Notes under the pieces: model-generated | Seen by the model: the letters and a program-made list of their open reading frames with translations, nothing else | Databases searched by the model: none | What the model was told of the DNA's origin: nothing | Translations under genes and position numbers: made by a program | Assembly (NCBI RefSeq): GCF_002305875.1 | Contig: NZ_CP022098.1 | Span: forward strand, 6,076,001-6,140,000 | Origin: Cystobacter fuscus | GTDB lineage: Bacteria > Myxococcota > Myxococcia > Myxococcales > Myxococcaceae | Direction: 5' to 3' | DNA: 64,000 nt | Shown here: piece by piece, positions 42,849 to 51,823 of the stretch | Position numbering within the stretch: the stretch's first letter is position 1 | How the letters are laid out: each line of letters begins with the position of its first letter

Positions 42849-43601
42849 ATGACCGAGAACATGGAAGTGAAGTTCGAGAGCCTTTCCCGGCAGGTTGCCC
42901 GTCTGGACGTGAACCGGCTGACCAGCCCCTTTGGCTTGACCGTCGATCCCCGGACACAGATCCACCACCTGGGCTACCACGAGGCCCCGCTCTTCCGTTT
43001 GGAGCAGCCCTTTTCGCCGGACGATGCCTGGGGCGTGGAGCCCCTGTCTTCAGGCCGGTTCGTTCGTGCGCAACCGGAAGCCGGCCAGAAACTTCCGCAG
43101 GCCTACCTCGACTGGCTTCGAGGCAGTGCCGTGAGCCGGGGTCTGGAGATCCCCTGGTCGCTTCCTCCGGGAAGCTATCTGCTGGTCCGAACCGCGCGTC
43201 CTCTCCATAAGGTCCAGAAAGTCTTGTTGGGCAACGAGCTGGTTCCCGCCACTCCGAACATCCGCGTCTTGCGCGAGCAGAAGCCCGTGTACTCCTGCGT
43301 CGTGGGTGCGCGCCTCCAGGAGCCTCCAGTGCTCGATCAACCCCTGATCGGCCTCTCTGTCCTCAACTATGACGGCTCGACCCGGCAGCAGGGGATGCTG
43401 TTCTTCTCGAGTGTGGAAGCCGCACCGCATGGCCTGCCGGCCGGGCAGGAGCTGGTCCTGATCGTTCCCCTCGAGGGACAACTGGTCTTCGACAACATGG
43501 GGTTCTTCTCGGCCAAGGGGGAGGTCGAGTCCCGCAGGCGTTGGAAGGAAGAGCTGGCACACGAGTTCGTGACCTGGTGCACGGATCCATCGCGGGCGTG
43601 A
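42849..43601 (+). CDS. candidate immunity protein for the RHS toxin
   Basis: 250-residue cytoplasmic-type protein directly after the RHS gene, in the position where immunity proteins usually are. It begins MTENMEVKFESLSRQVARLDVNRLTSPFGL and ends in EELAHEFVTWCTDPSRA. No transmembrane segments or known domain can be recognised. Its TGA overlaps the next ATG by one base (TGATG). The immunity role rests on position only; a chaperone or DUF1795-like function is possible. Confidence 0.5.
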   Translation: MTENMEVKFESLSRQVARLDVNRLTSPFGLTVDPRTQIHHLGYHEAPLFRLEQPFSPDDAWGVEPLSSGRFVRAQPEAGQKLPQAYLDWLRGSAVSRGLEIPWSLPPGSYLLVRTARPLHKVQKVLLGNELVPATPNIRVLREQKPVYSCVVGARLQEPPVLDQPLIGLSVLNYDGSTRQQGMLFFSSVEAAPHGLPAGQELVLIVPLEGQLVFDNMGFFSAKGEVESRRRWKEELAHEFVTWCTDPSRA

Positions 43602-44494
43602 TGGTGGCGAACGCCGGACAGAGACTCATCGTCGAGGTGCGCTGGGGCGCGAACGCGGGCCGCAAGGCGGTGGTCGAGCCGGGGCGGGTGCTGCGTGTCG
43701 GCCGCGCGGAGCCGGCGCAGCTGGTGGTTGCCGACGACACCGGCGTGTCCGCTCCGCACTTCGAGCTGGCCTGGGACGGAGCGACGTGCCGCTTGAAGCA
43801 TCTGGCAAGCGGAGCGGACACGCTGCTGGACGGGCAGCGCGTGGATGAAGCCGAGGTCTCCCACGGAGCCTGGGTGCGCGCGGGCCAGACCGACTTCTCC
43901 GTGTACTTCGAGTGCAACACCCCACCGCCTCCGCCCGCTGGCCCCGAATCCGCCGAGCGGTTGGCGCGCAAGGCTCGCGCGTTGGAGGTGCTCTCCGGGC
44001 TGACCGAGCCTCTCTTCGCGGTGCTGGATGCGGCGCGGGACGAGCGGATCCCCGTCCTGCTCCGCGAGTCGGTGGAGGAGTATCGCTCCCTCTATGAGGG
44101 AGCCCAGGGCGAGGCGATGGCGGAGATCGCGCCCTACGTGGTCCATCTGCCCGGGGACTCGCGACTGTTGCGGTCGCTGGTCCAGGAAGGGTGGGGGAGG
44201 AACTGGGGGATCTTCCTGTCCAGCCAACGGCCCTTCAAGGACGTGCGGCGCCACCTCCGCAAGTTCCTCATGGTGAAGGACTCCGTGAGCCGGGATCTCT
44301 ACTTCCGCTTCTACGATCCGCGGGTCCTCCGGGTCTTCCTCCCCACGAGCTGGCCCGAACAGAACCAGGCGCTCTTCGAGGGAGTCCGGGCCTACTGGGC
44401 GGAGGGGGATGACGGCACGAGCCTGCTCCGCTTCGCCTTGAAGGAGCAGGCGCTCCACCGGGAGCTCGTTCCGCTCGACGAGAGCCCGGCATAG
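43601..44494 (+). CDS. FHA-DUF4123 adaptor protein
   Basis: 297-residue protein. N-terminal FHA-like domain (~5-100): EPGRVLRVGRAEPAQLVVADDTGVSAPHFELAWDG has the GR...S..H pattern of phosphothreonine-binding FHA modules. A Pro-rich hinge (PPPPPAG) leads to a DUF4123 domain (~125-290; LFAVLDAARDERIPVLLRE, WGIFLSSQRPFKDVRRHLRKFLMV, RDLYFRFYDPRVLRVFLPT). DUF4123 proteins are adaptors that bind VgrG/PAAR and load effectors. With the PAAR and RHS genes this is a typical effector module. Coupled to the preceding gene by TGATG. Confidence 0.85.
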   Translation: MVANAGQRLIVEVRWGANAGRKAVVEPGRVLRVGRAEPAQLVVADDTGVSAPHFELAWDGATCRLKHLASGADTLLDGQRVDEAEVSHGAWVRAGQTDFSVYFECNTPPPPPAGPESAERLARKARALEVLSGLTEPLFAVLDAARDERIPVLLRESVEEYRSLYEGAQGEAMAEIAPYVVHLPGDSRLLRSLVQEGWGRNWGIFLSSQRPFKDVRRHLRKFLMVKDSVSRDLYFRFYDPRVLRVFLPTSWPEQNQALFEGVRAYWAEGDDGTSLLRFALKEQALHRELVPLDESPA

Positions 44495-44599
44495 ACCGTG
44501 CTGGAGGGGCCCGCTCGCGTCTTTTCGTGGCAGGGAAGCCATCGGTGTCCAATTCCAGACCTCGAGGCCAATCCACGTTTTACTGGTATAAGACAGGGC

Positions 44600-46558
44600 A
44601 TGAGCCCTTCGTTCCGCGGCCGTGCGCGCCCCGTGGTGGTGTCCTCCCTGTTGACGTCCCTGCTCTGGGGTTGTGGTCCCCAGGAGGCGGTGCCGGAAGA
44701 TGACGCCGCCGCGCCGCTCGGTGAGCTCCGGGCGGCGGCGGTGACGGGGCACAAGGCCTTCCGGGTGATGACGTACAACGTGCGCGGGCCGCTGGACACG
44801 GGCGTGCGCGCCTGGCCCAACCGCAAGGCGGCCGTCATCCAGCGCATCCTCGCCAACAACGCGGACATCGTCGGCGTGCAGGAGGCGCAGAGCCCCTCGG
44901 GCGGCCCCAGCATCCCCGCGGATCTCATCGCGGGCCTCACCGGCACCGACAAGCCCTACGGCGTCTACAACCCGGGCGGAGGCAGCCCCAAGCTCATCTT
45001 CTTCAAGAAGAGCCGGTTCGAGATCGCCCCCGAGGTGGGCAGCGGCAACGAGGCGCTGGTCAACCCCTATGCCGCCTCCGCCGAGTGCTTCAGCCATGCC
45101 GAGGGCAAGAAGATCGCCTGGGTGGGCCTGCGCGACTTGAGCACGGGCCAGGTCTACTTCGTGGCCAACACCCACTTCGCCTACTCGGCCATCTGCTCGC
45201 TGGGGCGCCAGAAGGAGGCCGCGCAGATGGGCAACTTCCTCGTCACGAAGCCGGCGGGCCTGCCCGTGGTGGCGATGGGGGACTTCAACACCGACGCCCA
45301 GTCGCCCTCCACGCCGGACGAGAGCACCATGGAGGATCTGGAGTCGCTCGGGCACCTGTACCGCACGGCGCGCTTCGACGGCACCACCCGCGAGGAGGAC
45401 GCCACCTTCAACAATGCCTGGCAGGGGGGCACGCCCTCCACGAAGTACTCCCGGCTGGACTACATCCTCCACAGCGGCGGGGAGATCACCTCCACCTCGC
45501 CCTCCATCGATCGCACCGAGAGCGGAGGCTTGACGCCCTCGGATCACTTCGCGGTGCTCGCCACCATCCGCCCGTCCATCTTCGCCTCGTGCTCCACCCT
45601 GACGACGGTGCCCTCGGGCACGTCCGCCTCCACGCAGCTGTTCTTCGCGGACGTGACGGGCGATGGCTGCGCGGACCGCATCTCGTGGAATTACACCGCG
45701 GGCGAGGGCGAGACGTGGGTGGCGAAGTCCGGGTGTGACGGAAGCTTCGCCGCCGCGGTGAAGAACGAGGGCGCGGTGAGTGTCGTCGCCACCACCCGTT
45801 TCTTCTTCGCGGACGTGACGGGCGATGGCTGCGCGGACAAGATCCTCTGGCGGCCCACCCTGGCGGACGGCGAGGTGCGCATCTACCCGTCCCGGTGCGA
45901 TGGCACCTTCGGCGACCGCGTCGCCTTTACCGCGGCGGCCAGCACCAGTGAGTCCACGCGGCTGTTCTTCGCGGACGTGACCGGGGATGGGGCGGCGGAT
46001 CTGCTGCGCTGGAACCCCAAGGAGCGCTCGGGCGCCTTCGAGACCTTCATCGCCCGGAAGGGCACCACCCCGTCCTTCGGCGCGGCGGTGCGCAGCACGG
46101 ACGGGGCCAACACCAGCGAGGACACGCGCGTGTACTTCGCGGACGTGGACGGGGATGGCAAGGCGGACCGTCTCACCTGGAACCCGGGCCAGGACGGGGG
46201 CCGCACGCGCGTCTACCGCTCCGCCGGCACCGGCGCCTTCTCCTTCTCGTTCGCGCACGACGAGGGCACCAGCGGCGTGGACACCTCGCGCTTCTACTTC
46301 GCGGACGTGGATGGGGATGGCAAGGCGGACAAGATCTTCTGGCGGCCTACCTTCCGCCAGGGCCGCATGCAGATCTACCTCAGCTCCGGCACCGACTTCG
46401 GCAGCAGCCCGCTGATGGACAACACGGGCTTCAGCGGCTCGGAGAACACCGACTTCTTCTTCGCCAACATCGACGGCCGCGGCGGCGCCGACAAGGTGTA
46501 CTGGAACCCCGGTGCCTACGACGGCGCCAGCAAGGTGTTCCGCGCCCTCGCGCAGTAG
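44600..46558 (+). CDS. endonuclease/exonuclease/phosphatase-family lipoprotein with six FG-GAP repeats
   Basis: 652 residues. Lipobox in LTSLLWGC. Residues ~50-330 form an EEP domain: MTYNVRG, GVQEAQS, VANTHFA, GDFNTDAQ, SRLDYILHSG and PSDHFAV mark the metal and catalytic positions. From ~335 there are six FG-GAP/VCBS-like repeats of ~50 residues (e.g. LFFADVTGDGCADRISW, YFADVDGDGKADKIFW), which form a beta-propeller. The enzyme may cut DNA, phospholipid or inositol phosphate; substrate is not decided by these motifs. It stands alone after the RHS module, start at the ATG within a typical signal peptide. Confidence 0.85.
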   Translation: MSPSFRGRARPVVVSSLLTSLLWGCGPQEAVPEDDAAAPLGELRAAAVTGHKAFRVMTYNVRGPLDTGVRAWPNRKAAVIQRILANNADIVGVQEAQSPSGGPSIPADLIAGLTGTDKPYGVYNPGGGSPKLIFFKKSRFEIAPEVGSGNEALVNPYAASAECFSHAEGKKIAWVGLRDLSTGQVYFVANTHFAYSAICSLGRQKEAAQMGNFLVTKPAGLPVVAMGDFNTDAQSPSTPDESTMEDLESLGHLYRTARFDGTTREEDATFNNAWQGGTPSTKYSRLDYILHSGGEITSTSPSIDRTESGGLTPSDHFAVLATIRPSIFASCSTLTTVPSGTSASTQLFFADVTGDGCADRISWNYTAGEGETWVAKSGCDGSFAAAVKNEGAVSVVATTRFFFADVTGDGCADKILWRPTLADGEVRIYPSRCDGTFGDRVAFTAAASTSESTRLFFADVTGDGAADLLRWNPKERSGAFETFIARKGTTPSFGAAVRSTDGANTSEDTRVYFADVDGDGKADRLTWNPGQDGGRTRVYRSAGTGAFSFSFAHDEGTSGVDTSRFYFADVDGDGKADKIFWRPTFRQGRMQIYLSSGTDFGSSPLMDNTGFSGSENTDFFFANIDGRGGADKVYWNPGAYDGASKVFRALAQ

Positions 46559-46585
46559 GTAATCAAAGCGCGAGGCGACTTCACC

Positions 46586-46966
46586 ATGAGCATCCTGCTG
46601 ACCTCCACACGATGGCTCGCACTACTAGGCGTGTTGCTGGCCGCTTGTGCTACCTCAACGCCAACTCCGCGCGAGGACGACGAGGTACCTGCGGCGGTGT
46701 CCTCGTGGGAAGAGGCCCGCGCGGAATTGGCCGAGTGGTTCAAGGGCAAGGGGATCGACATTCACGCCTTCACCGTCAGCCTTCCCATCACATTCCACCG
46801 ATGGCTCCACAGTGAAGGGCCCGAGGGCGGCCAGTGGAACGAGGCGTGGCGTCGGTTCCAGGGGCAGAACCCAGGGGCCACTCCGGAGGAGATCTGGCAG
46901 TTCGCGTTCGAGCTCATGTTCTTGTTCAAAGTGAATGCCCCACTCGTGCCCTATTGCCAGGACTGA
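46586..46966 (+). CDS. SitA6-type polymorphic-toxin lipoprotein, short form
   Basis: 126 residues: signal peptide with lipobox (LLGVLLAAC), a short spacer, then a block DIHAFTVSLPITFHRWLHSEGPEGGQWNEAWRRFQ...PGATPEEIWQFAFELMFLFKVN that resembles the C-terminal toxin region of the SitA6 (TIGR02269) lipoproteins. SitA proteins move between myxobacterial siblings by outer-membrane exchange and kill non-immune recipients. Usual length is about 200 residues, so the middle is missing: possibly an internal deletion or a compact variant. Followed at 16 bases by the matching SitI6-type gene. Confidence 0.7.
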   Translation: MSILLTSTRWLALLGVLLAACATSTPTPREDDEVPAAVSSWEEARAELAEWFKGKGIDIHAFTVSLPITFHRWLHSEGPEGGQWNEAWRRFQGQNPGATPEEIWQFAFELMFLFKVNAPLVPYCQD

Positions 46967-46981
46967 ACCGAGAAGCCACGA

Positions 46982-47908
46982 ATGCGATATTTCAAAATCG
47001 AGGAAGACAGGTCCGCGGGCTACACGGGCAACGTTGACGGCATTCACAAATGGCGGCTTCCGGGCATTCTCGGTTGTCCTACCTGCAAGGCCACCTGGAG
47101 TGACAATTCCAAAGCGTACCCCTCGGTAGACCTCACACCCATTGCATCCCTGGCCGACTTCGAAGAATCGCGGCCCGAGCCCATCGAGGAGTATGAACGG
47201 TTGTGCGGGTTGGTGCGCCCACTCCTCCCACCAGGAGCCGTGCTGACACCCGGTGCAACCTTTGGCCCGCTCGTGGGCAAGGCTCGAGGCCGCTTCGGGC
47301 AGTTCGTGACTCCAGTTCCCTGGTGGCCGCTCGTGCAGCGCGAGGCGTTCGAGAAACTCCAAGCCGAGGGCCTGAAAGGTCTTCAGGGCTGTCCCACCCA
47401 ATTGCGCTTCCGCCAGCGCGCTTCGCCCGTGCTGCTCGAGTTGGAGTTACTCCCCGTGGGCCGAGCGCACCCAGATTGCCTGCCCTCCAACGGTCAACCG
47501 CCGTGTCCTCGCTGTGGCCGTTTGGGTCTCTCCCTGCCCAAGCACCTCGTGCTGGATGCTGCCTCCCAGTCCCTCGGCGATCTGCCGACTGATCCACAGC
47601 CCGAGGCCAAAGCCTCCATAGTGCTGGCTCGACACCGCCCGCTCGAAGCGATCGAAGATGCGCTCCTGGTCCCGCTCCGAGATGCCGATGCCATGGTCCC
47701 GGACGACGAGGCGCGCGCTCTTGCCCAACCGCTGCAGATCCACCTCGACGGGCTTGCCCGGCCCGTACTTGATGGCATTGGAGAGCAGGTTGCTGATGGA
47801 TCTGCCCGTGGATGCGCACGAGCCTGCGGCTCCCCGCGCCCTCCATCTGCTCGACCGTCTTTTCCGCGCGGTGCTCCAGGGCGCGCAGGTTCAGCTTCAC
47901 CGAGGTGA
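46982..47908 (+). pseudogene. SitI6-type double-CXXCG immunity protein, 3' end replaced by antisense histidine-kinase sequence
   Basis: The first ~195 codons match the double-CXXCG family: MRYFKIEED..., GCPTCKATW (first CxxC), then PPCPRCGRLGLSLPKHLVLDAAS (second CxxCG). At about 47565 the frame continues into sequence that is the exact antisense of the histidine-kinase gene on the other strand (GLGLWISRQIAEG read backwards). The family C-terminus, about 50 residues, is missing. The frame remains open to 47908, so a chimeric protein might still be made. It is paired with the SitA6-type gene upstream. Confidence 0.65.
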
Positions 47909-48365
47909 GCGGGGTCTTGAGCTCGTGCGAGGCCATGGACAGGAACTCGTCGCGGGCCGCGACGGCCGCCTTGAGCTCGCGCAGCAGCCGCTCCTTCTCC
48001 TCCTCCGCCTTCCGCTTTTCCGTCACGTCCCGCGTCACCTTGGCGAAGCCCCGCGGCCGTCCCTCCTCGTCCCGGAGCGCCGTGGTGACGACATGCGCCC
48101 AGAAGCGGCTCCCATCCTTGCGCACGCGCTCGCACTCGGACTCGTATCGGCCGTGATGGCTGGCCGCCGCGAGCTCTTCGTCCACGCGGCCCACCCGAAG
48201 GTCCTCGGGCGTGTAGAGCGTCGAGACGTGCTGCCCGACGAGCTCCTCCATCGTATGGCCGTAGAGCCGCTCGGCGCCCTCGTTCCACGTCTCCACGTGG
48301 CCACCCGCATCCAGCATGAAGATGGCGAAGTCCTTCCACCTGGCGCTCTCACGCGCTTGTCCCAC
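47565..48365 (-). pseudogene. PAS sensor histidine kinase, internally deleted and truncated
   Basis: Residues from 48365: PAS domain (DAGGHVETWNEGAERLYGHTMEELVG, RYESECERVRKDGSRFWAHVV), coil EEEKERLLRELKAAVAARDEF and HisKA box (SMASHELKTPLTSVKLNLRALEHRAE). At about 47812 the frame breaks after RRLVRIHG, with roughly 70 residues missing, and continues in another frame with ISNLLSNAIKYGPGKPVEV (N box), VVRDHGIGISERDQERIFDRF and GFGLGLWISRQIAE. It stops at the junction with the sitI-like gene near 47565, losing the last ATP-lid part. GTG start, N-terminus possibly also shortened. Confidence 0.75.
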
Positions 48366-48402
48366 GGCCAGCCCAAGGCTCTCTTTGCCCTGGCGCTTGC
48401 TC

Positions 48403-49200
48403 TCAGGCCTTCATCAGCCCGTTCACCTGCGGATAGGGCATCGACTCGGCCGTGACCGGGGCCGACAGCCCATCCTTCAGGAAACCGCCCGCCAGCCGCG
48501 CCGCATGGGCGTACATGGCCTCGGGGATCGCGCTGCCCGCCGTGATGCGCCGCACTCCCAGCTTCTCCAACTCGGCGGCGGGGGCGAGGGTGGGGCGGGC
48601 CATGATGTTCACCGCCAGTCGGGTGCCCTTCACCATGGCGGAGATCTCCCCCAGGTCGGTCATGCCCGCGGGGAAGATGCCGTCGGCGCCCGCCTCCTCA
48701 TAGAGTCCGGCGCGGCGGATGCACTCGGCGGCGCGCTGGCCCTCGGGGACAAGCCCGCGCAGATAGACGTCGGTGCGGGCATTGATGAAGATGTCGAGGC
48801 CTTCGCGCTTCAGGGCCGCGCGGATCGCCTTGATGCGGGCGACGAGGTTTTCGGGCGGCAGGTTGGCATCCTCGATGTTGAGGCCCGCGACGCCCAGGCG
48901 CGCGACGGAGGTCACGGCGGCGGCCACTTCCTCCGGCGTGTTGCCGAAGCCGCGCTCCATGTCGAGGCTCAGGGGCACCTCGATGGCACGGGTGATGGCG
49001 CTGGCGGTCTGCAGCAGGCGCTCGAGCGGCAGGGTGTGGCCATCCTTGTAGCCCCAGGCCCAGGCGACCCCGGCGCTGGTGGTGGCGACGGCCCTGCCGC
49101 CCAGGCTCTCGACGAGGCGCGCGCTCCCGGCGTCCCAGGCGTTGGCCAGGAGCAGGATGCCGGACTGATGCATGCGGCGGAAGTCAGCGGTCTTGGTCAT
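48403..49200 (-). CDS. isocitrate lyase/phosphoenolpyruvate mutase-family enzyme
   Basis: 265 residues. TIM-barrel enzyme of the PEP mutase/oxaloacetate-hydrolase group: LLANAWDAGSARLVESLG, VATTSAGVAWAWGYKDG, PLSLDMERGFGNTPEEV (metal-ligand Asp and Glu), GLNIEDANL, INARTDVYL. The KKCGHY-type isocitrate-lyase Cys loop is missing, so it is not an isocitrate lyase. C-C or P-C bond cleavage of a small oxoacid is expected, but the substrate is unknown. Stands alone, with a Gly-rich start MTKTADFRRMHQ. Confidence 0.85.
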   Translation of the reverse strand: MTKTADFRRMHQSGILLLANAWDAGSARLVESLGGRAVATTSAGVAWAWGYKDGHTLPLERLLQTASAITRAIEVPLSLDMERGFGNTPEEVAAAVTSVARLGVAGLNIEDANLPPENLVARIKAIRAALKREGLDIFINARTDVYLRGLVPEGQRAAECIRRAGLYEEAGADGIFPAGMTDLGEISAMVKGTRLAVNIMARPTLAPAAELEKLGVRRITAGSAIPEAMYAHAARLAGGFLKDGLSAPVTAESMPYPQVNGLMKA

Positions 49201-49281
49201 TGTTTCCTCCCCAGGTGTTCGAAGCCGCTTCTATCGCACGGGCCGCGGCGCGGTGAAGGTCCCCCGCGCCCTGGCGCAGAC

Positions 49282-51639
49282 TCAACGGGCCGCCTGCAGC
49301 GGCTTGCGCTCCTTCACGCAGACCTGGATCAGCTCGAGCACGCTCATGCTGGTGCCGCTGACGTCGAACTTGTGATCCTTGAAATCGGGATACCGGTTCT
49401 CCAGGATGCGCCCCTCCGCGATGCAACCGTTGTACTGATCGAGCGCCTCGTTCTTGCGCCCCTTGGACAGCAGGGACTTCGCCAGATCGTACGCCTTCCT
49501 CGGCCCGTCCTCGAACCGGATCTGCACGTCGACCCTCTTCTGGGGCTCCTGCAGCGACGCGGCCTTCTGGGCACACTGCGCCATCACGTCCTGGGGCCGC
49601 GTGGGCACTCCGCCGATGAGCACGTCGATCCCAGCGAGGCCAGCGTTCTCCTTCACCATCCTCGCGCCCTCGTCCTGGCAGGTCTTCAGCTTGTCCATCG
49701 CGTTCGCGTACAGATCCTTCTTCTTGCGCAGGTCCGCGGCGGACGCAGCCGCCTGCGACGTCGCGCTGGCGGCGGCCAGGGCCTCACCGGTGATCTTCCG
49801 CAACGCCCGCGCCTGCCGCGCGAACTCGAGCGCCTCCATCAGCTTCACCATTTCGTTGCGCGCCCGCTCCGCGTACGACGCGTAGCCCGCGTCCTGCCGC
49901 TCCAGCTCCGCGCGCGTCTCGAACATCTGCATGAGCTCGTCCACGACCTTCGAGGCCGCATCGATGTCGCCGTCGGTGGCGGTAGCGGGCTTCGCGGCCT
50001 CGAGCTTCTCCTTCGCCGTGGCCAGGCGCTCGGAGAGCTGAACGCGGGCGTCCGCCGCGGCCAGCACGATCTTCCGCCGGTTGACGCGATCGGTCAGCTC
50101 CGCCATGCGCTCCTTGGACTCCTTGGCGTACAGCGCGTAGTCGCGGTCCTTCTTCACGAAGGCAACGCCGGCCTCCAGCACCACGCCGATCTGCTGGATG
50201 GCCTTCTCGGCCTCCTGGATCTGCGCGTCCGAGGGCTTCTCCTTCTGGATCCCGGAGACCAGGGCCGTCGCGTTCTTGCGCGCCTCGTCGACCTTCGCGC
50301 GCTGCTGCTGCAGATCAACCTCGTACCGGCGCCGCTCGATGGTCGCCTTCCCATCCTTGAGCAGCTGACGCGCCTCGGCGGCGGAGGGGCTGACCGCGGG
50401 GTTCTTCGTGTGAGCCGTCTCGAGCGTCTTCTGCAGGATGACCATCGCCGTGTTGGCCTCCTCGAACTGCTCGGGGGTCACGCTCCGCTTCTCGAGATTG
50501 CGCAGGGCCTGCGTGAAGTCGGCGCGGGCCGTATCGAGGCCGCGAACCTCGAGGGACACCTCCACCTCGGTGAGCGTGTTCTTCACCTCGGTGAGGTACT
50601 GGGCGATCGGCTGGCTGGCCGCGGCCTGCGGCTCGTACTTCTCCACCAGCTTGCGGACGACGAAGGCCGCGGTCTTGGCCTCGGCGAACTGCTCGGGAGT
50701 CGGCTTCCGGGCACGGAGCGCCTTGGCGGCCGCGACGAGCTCTTCCTGGGCAGGCCCCATCTCCACCTTGATGCGCGAGACACCCGCCTGCGCCACCGAC
50801 TCCTCCATCTTGCGCCGGGCCTGCGTGACTTCGGCGCGAGCCTTGTCCGCCTCCCCGCGATACGCCCTGTCGCGCTCCTCGAGCGGCTTGCCCTCGTCGA
50901 GCTGCTTCTGCAGCGCCGTGATCGCCTTGTCGGTGGCCGAGAACTTCTCGTCTGACCAGGCCTTGCCCAACTCGGCGACCGCGGCGGCCAGCGCCTTGCG
51001 GCTGTCGTCCAGGAGTCCGCGCTGCTTCTGCGCCGACTGCGCCAACCACCGGTCATCGATCGCCTTCTGGTGGCGGGCGAGGGTCGCGTCGACCTCGGAG
51101 ATGTACGCGGCGAACTTCTCATCCTGCTTCGTCAGGGGCCGGCTCTCGTCCGCCAGCTTCTTGAGCGCATCGACCGAGGCCCGGGCATCGTCCATCTCCT
51201 TGGAGCTGGGTTCCTTCCCCGAGACCTTCGCCATGCGCTCATTCAGGGTCGCGAGCGCCTCGTCCATGCGCCGGCGAGAGTCGAAGATGTGCACCTTGGC
51301 TCGGCGCCCCTCGACGTACTCGCGCTGCGTCCGGAGCTCCTTGCGCGCCGCGAGGACGGCTCTGGCGTAGTCGAGATCCGCCGTCTCGAAGCTCGCGCCC
51401 GCGTCGAGCGCGCTCTTCAGCGCTTCCACCGCCGCGAGAGCCGCATCGAGGTCGGTATTGCTCGGCGGATCCTTCTCGATCCGCTGAACGGCCGTCGTGA
51501 GAGCGGCACGAGCACCCTCGAGCCGCTTCGATGCCTCCGCCACGGACTTCGCGGCAGCCGCCTCGGGCGGCGCGGCGGATGCGTCGAGGGTGGCGAAGGC
51601 GAGGAACCCCATGAACACCAGCACTGAAGTACGTACCAT
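49282..51639 (-). CDS. secreted long helical-repeat protein (785 aa)
   Basis: Signal peptide MVRTSVLVFMGFLAFATLDASA, then about seven imperfect repeats of ~85-90 residues, each with two long amphipathic helices and a DxxYAxY-like turn (DLDYARAV, DRAYRGEA, DRDYALYA, DAGYASYA). A final ~130 residues contain two Cys and a different pattern (VDVQIRFEDGPRKAYDLAKSLLSKGRKNEALDQYNGCIAEGRILE), like a TPR-type tail. No catalytic residues. Probably a structural or scaffolding protein of envelope or periplasm. The in-frame extension to 51750 is rejected because the signal peptide starts at 51639. Confidence 0.65.
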   Translation of the reverse strand: MVRTSVLVFMGFLAFATLDASAAPPEAAAAKSVAEASKRLEGARAALTTAVQRIEKDPPSNTDLDAALAAVEALKSALDAGASFETADLDYARAVLAARKELRTQREYVEGRRAKVHIFDSRRRMDEALATLNERMAKVSGKEPSSKEMDDARASVDALKKLADESRPLTKQDEKFAAYISEVDATLARHQKAIDDRWLAQSAQKQRGLLDDSRKALAAAVAELGKAWSDEKFSATDKAITALQKQLDEGKPLEERDRAYRGEADKARAEVTQARRKMEESVAQAGVSRIKVEMGPAQEELVAAAKALRARKPTPEQFAEAKTAAFVVRKLVEKYEPQAAASQPIAQYLTEVKNTLTEVEVSLEVRGLDTARADFTQALRNLEKRSVTPEQFEEANTAMVILQKTLETAHTKNPAVSPSAAEARQLLKDGKATIERRRYEVDLQQQRAKVDEARKNATALVSGIQKEKPSDAQIQEAEKAIQQIGVVLEAGVAFVKKDRDYALYAKESKERMAELTDRVNRRKIVLAAADARVQLSERLATAKEKLEAAKPATATDGDIDAASKVVDELMQMFETRAELERQDAGYASYAERARNEMVKLMEALEFARQARALRKITGEALAAASATSQAAASAADLRKKKDLYANAMDKLKTCQDEGARMVKENAGLAGIDVLIGGVPTRPQDVMAQCAQKAASLQEPQKRVDVQIRFEDGPRKAYDLAKSLLSKGRKNEALDQYNGCIAEGRILENRYPDFKDHKFDVSGTSMSVLELIQVCVKERKPLQAAR

Positions 51640-51823
51640 TCCCGCCAACTTACTACAGTGAAGCGGTGGGATCCCCGGCATATTGCGGGAGCCCTCCAGG
51701 CAGGAGGACGGCACGGCAGCCCCATGCGAGGCCCCTCTCCCGCCCTGCACCCTTCCTGGGGGGCCGGGTGCTCCCCTGACGACAAGGCGGCTGGCCCTTC
51801 ACCCCGAAGACCCCGCCTTCCGG

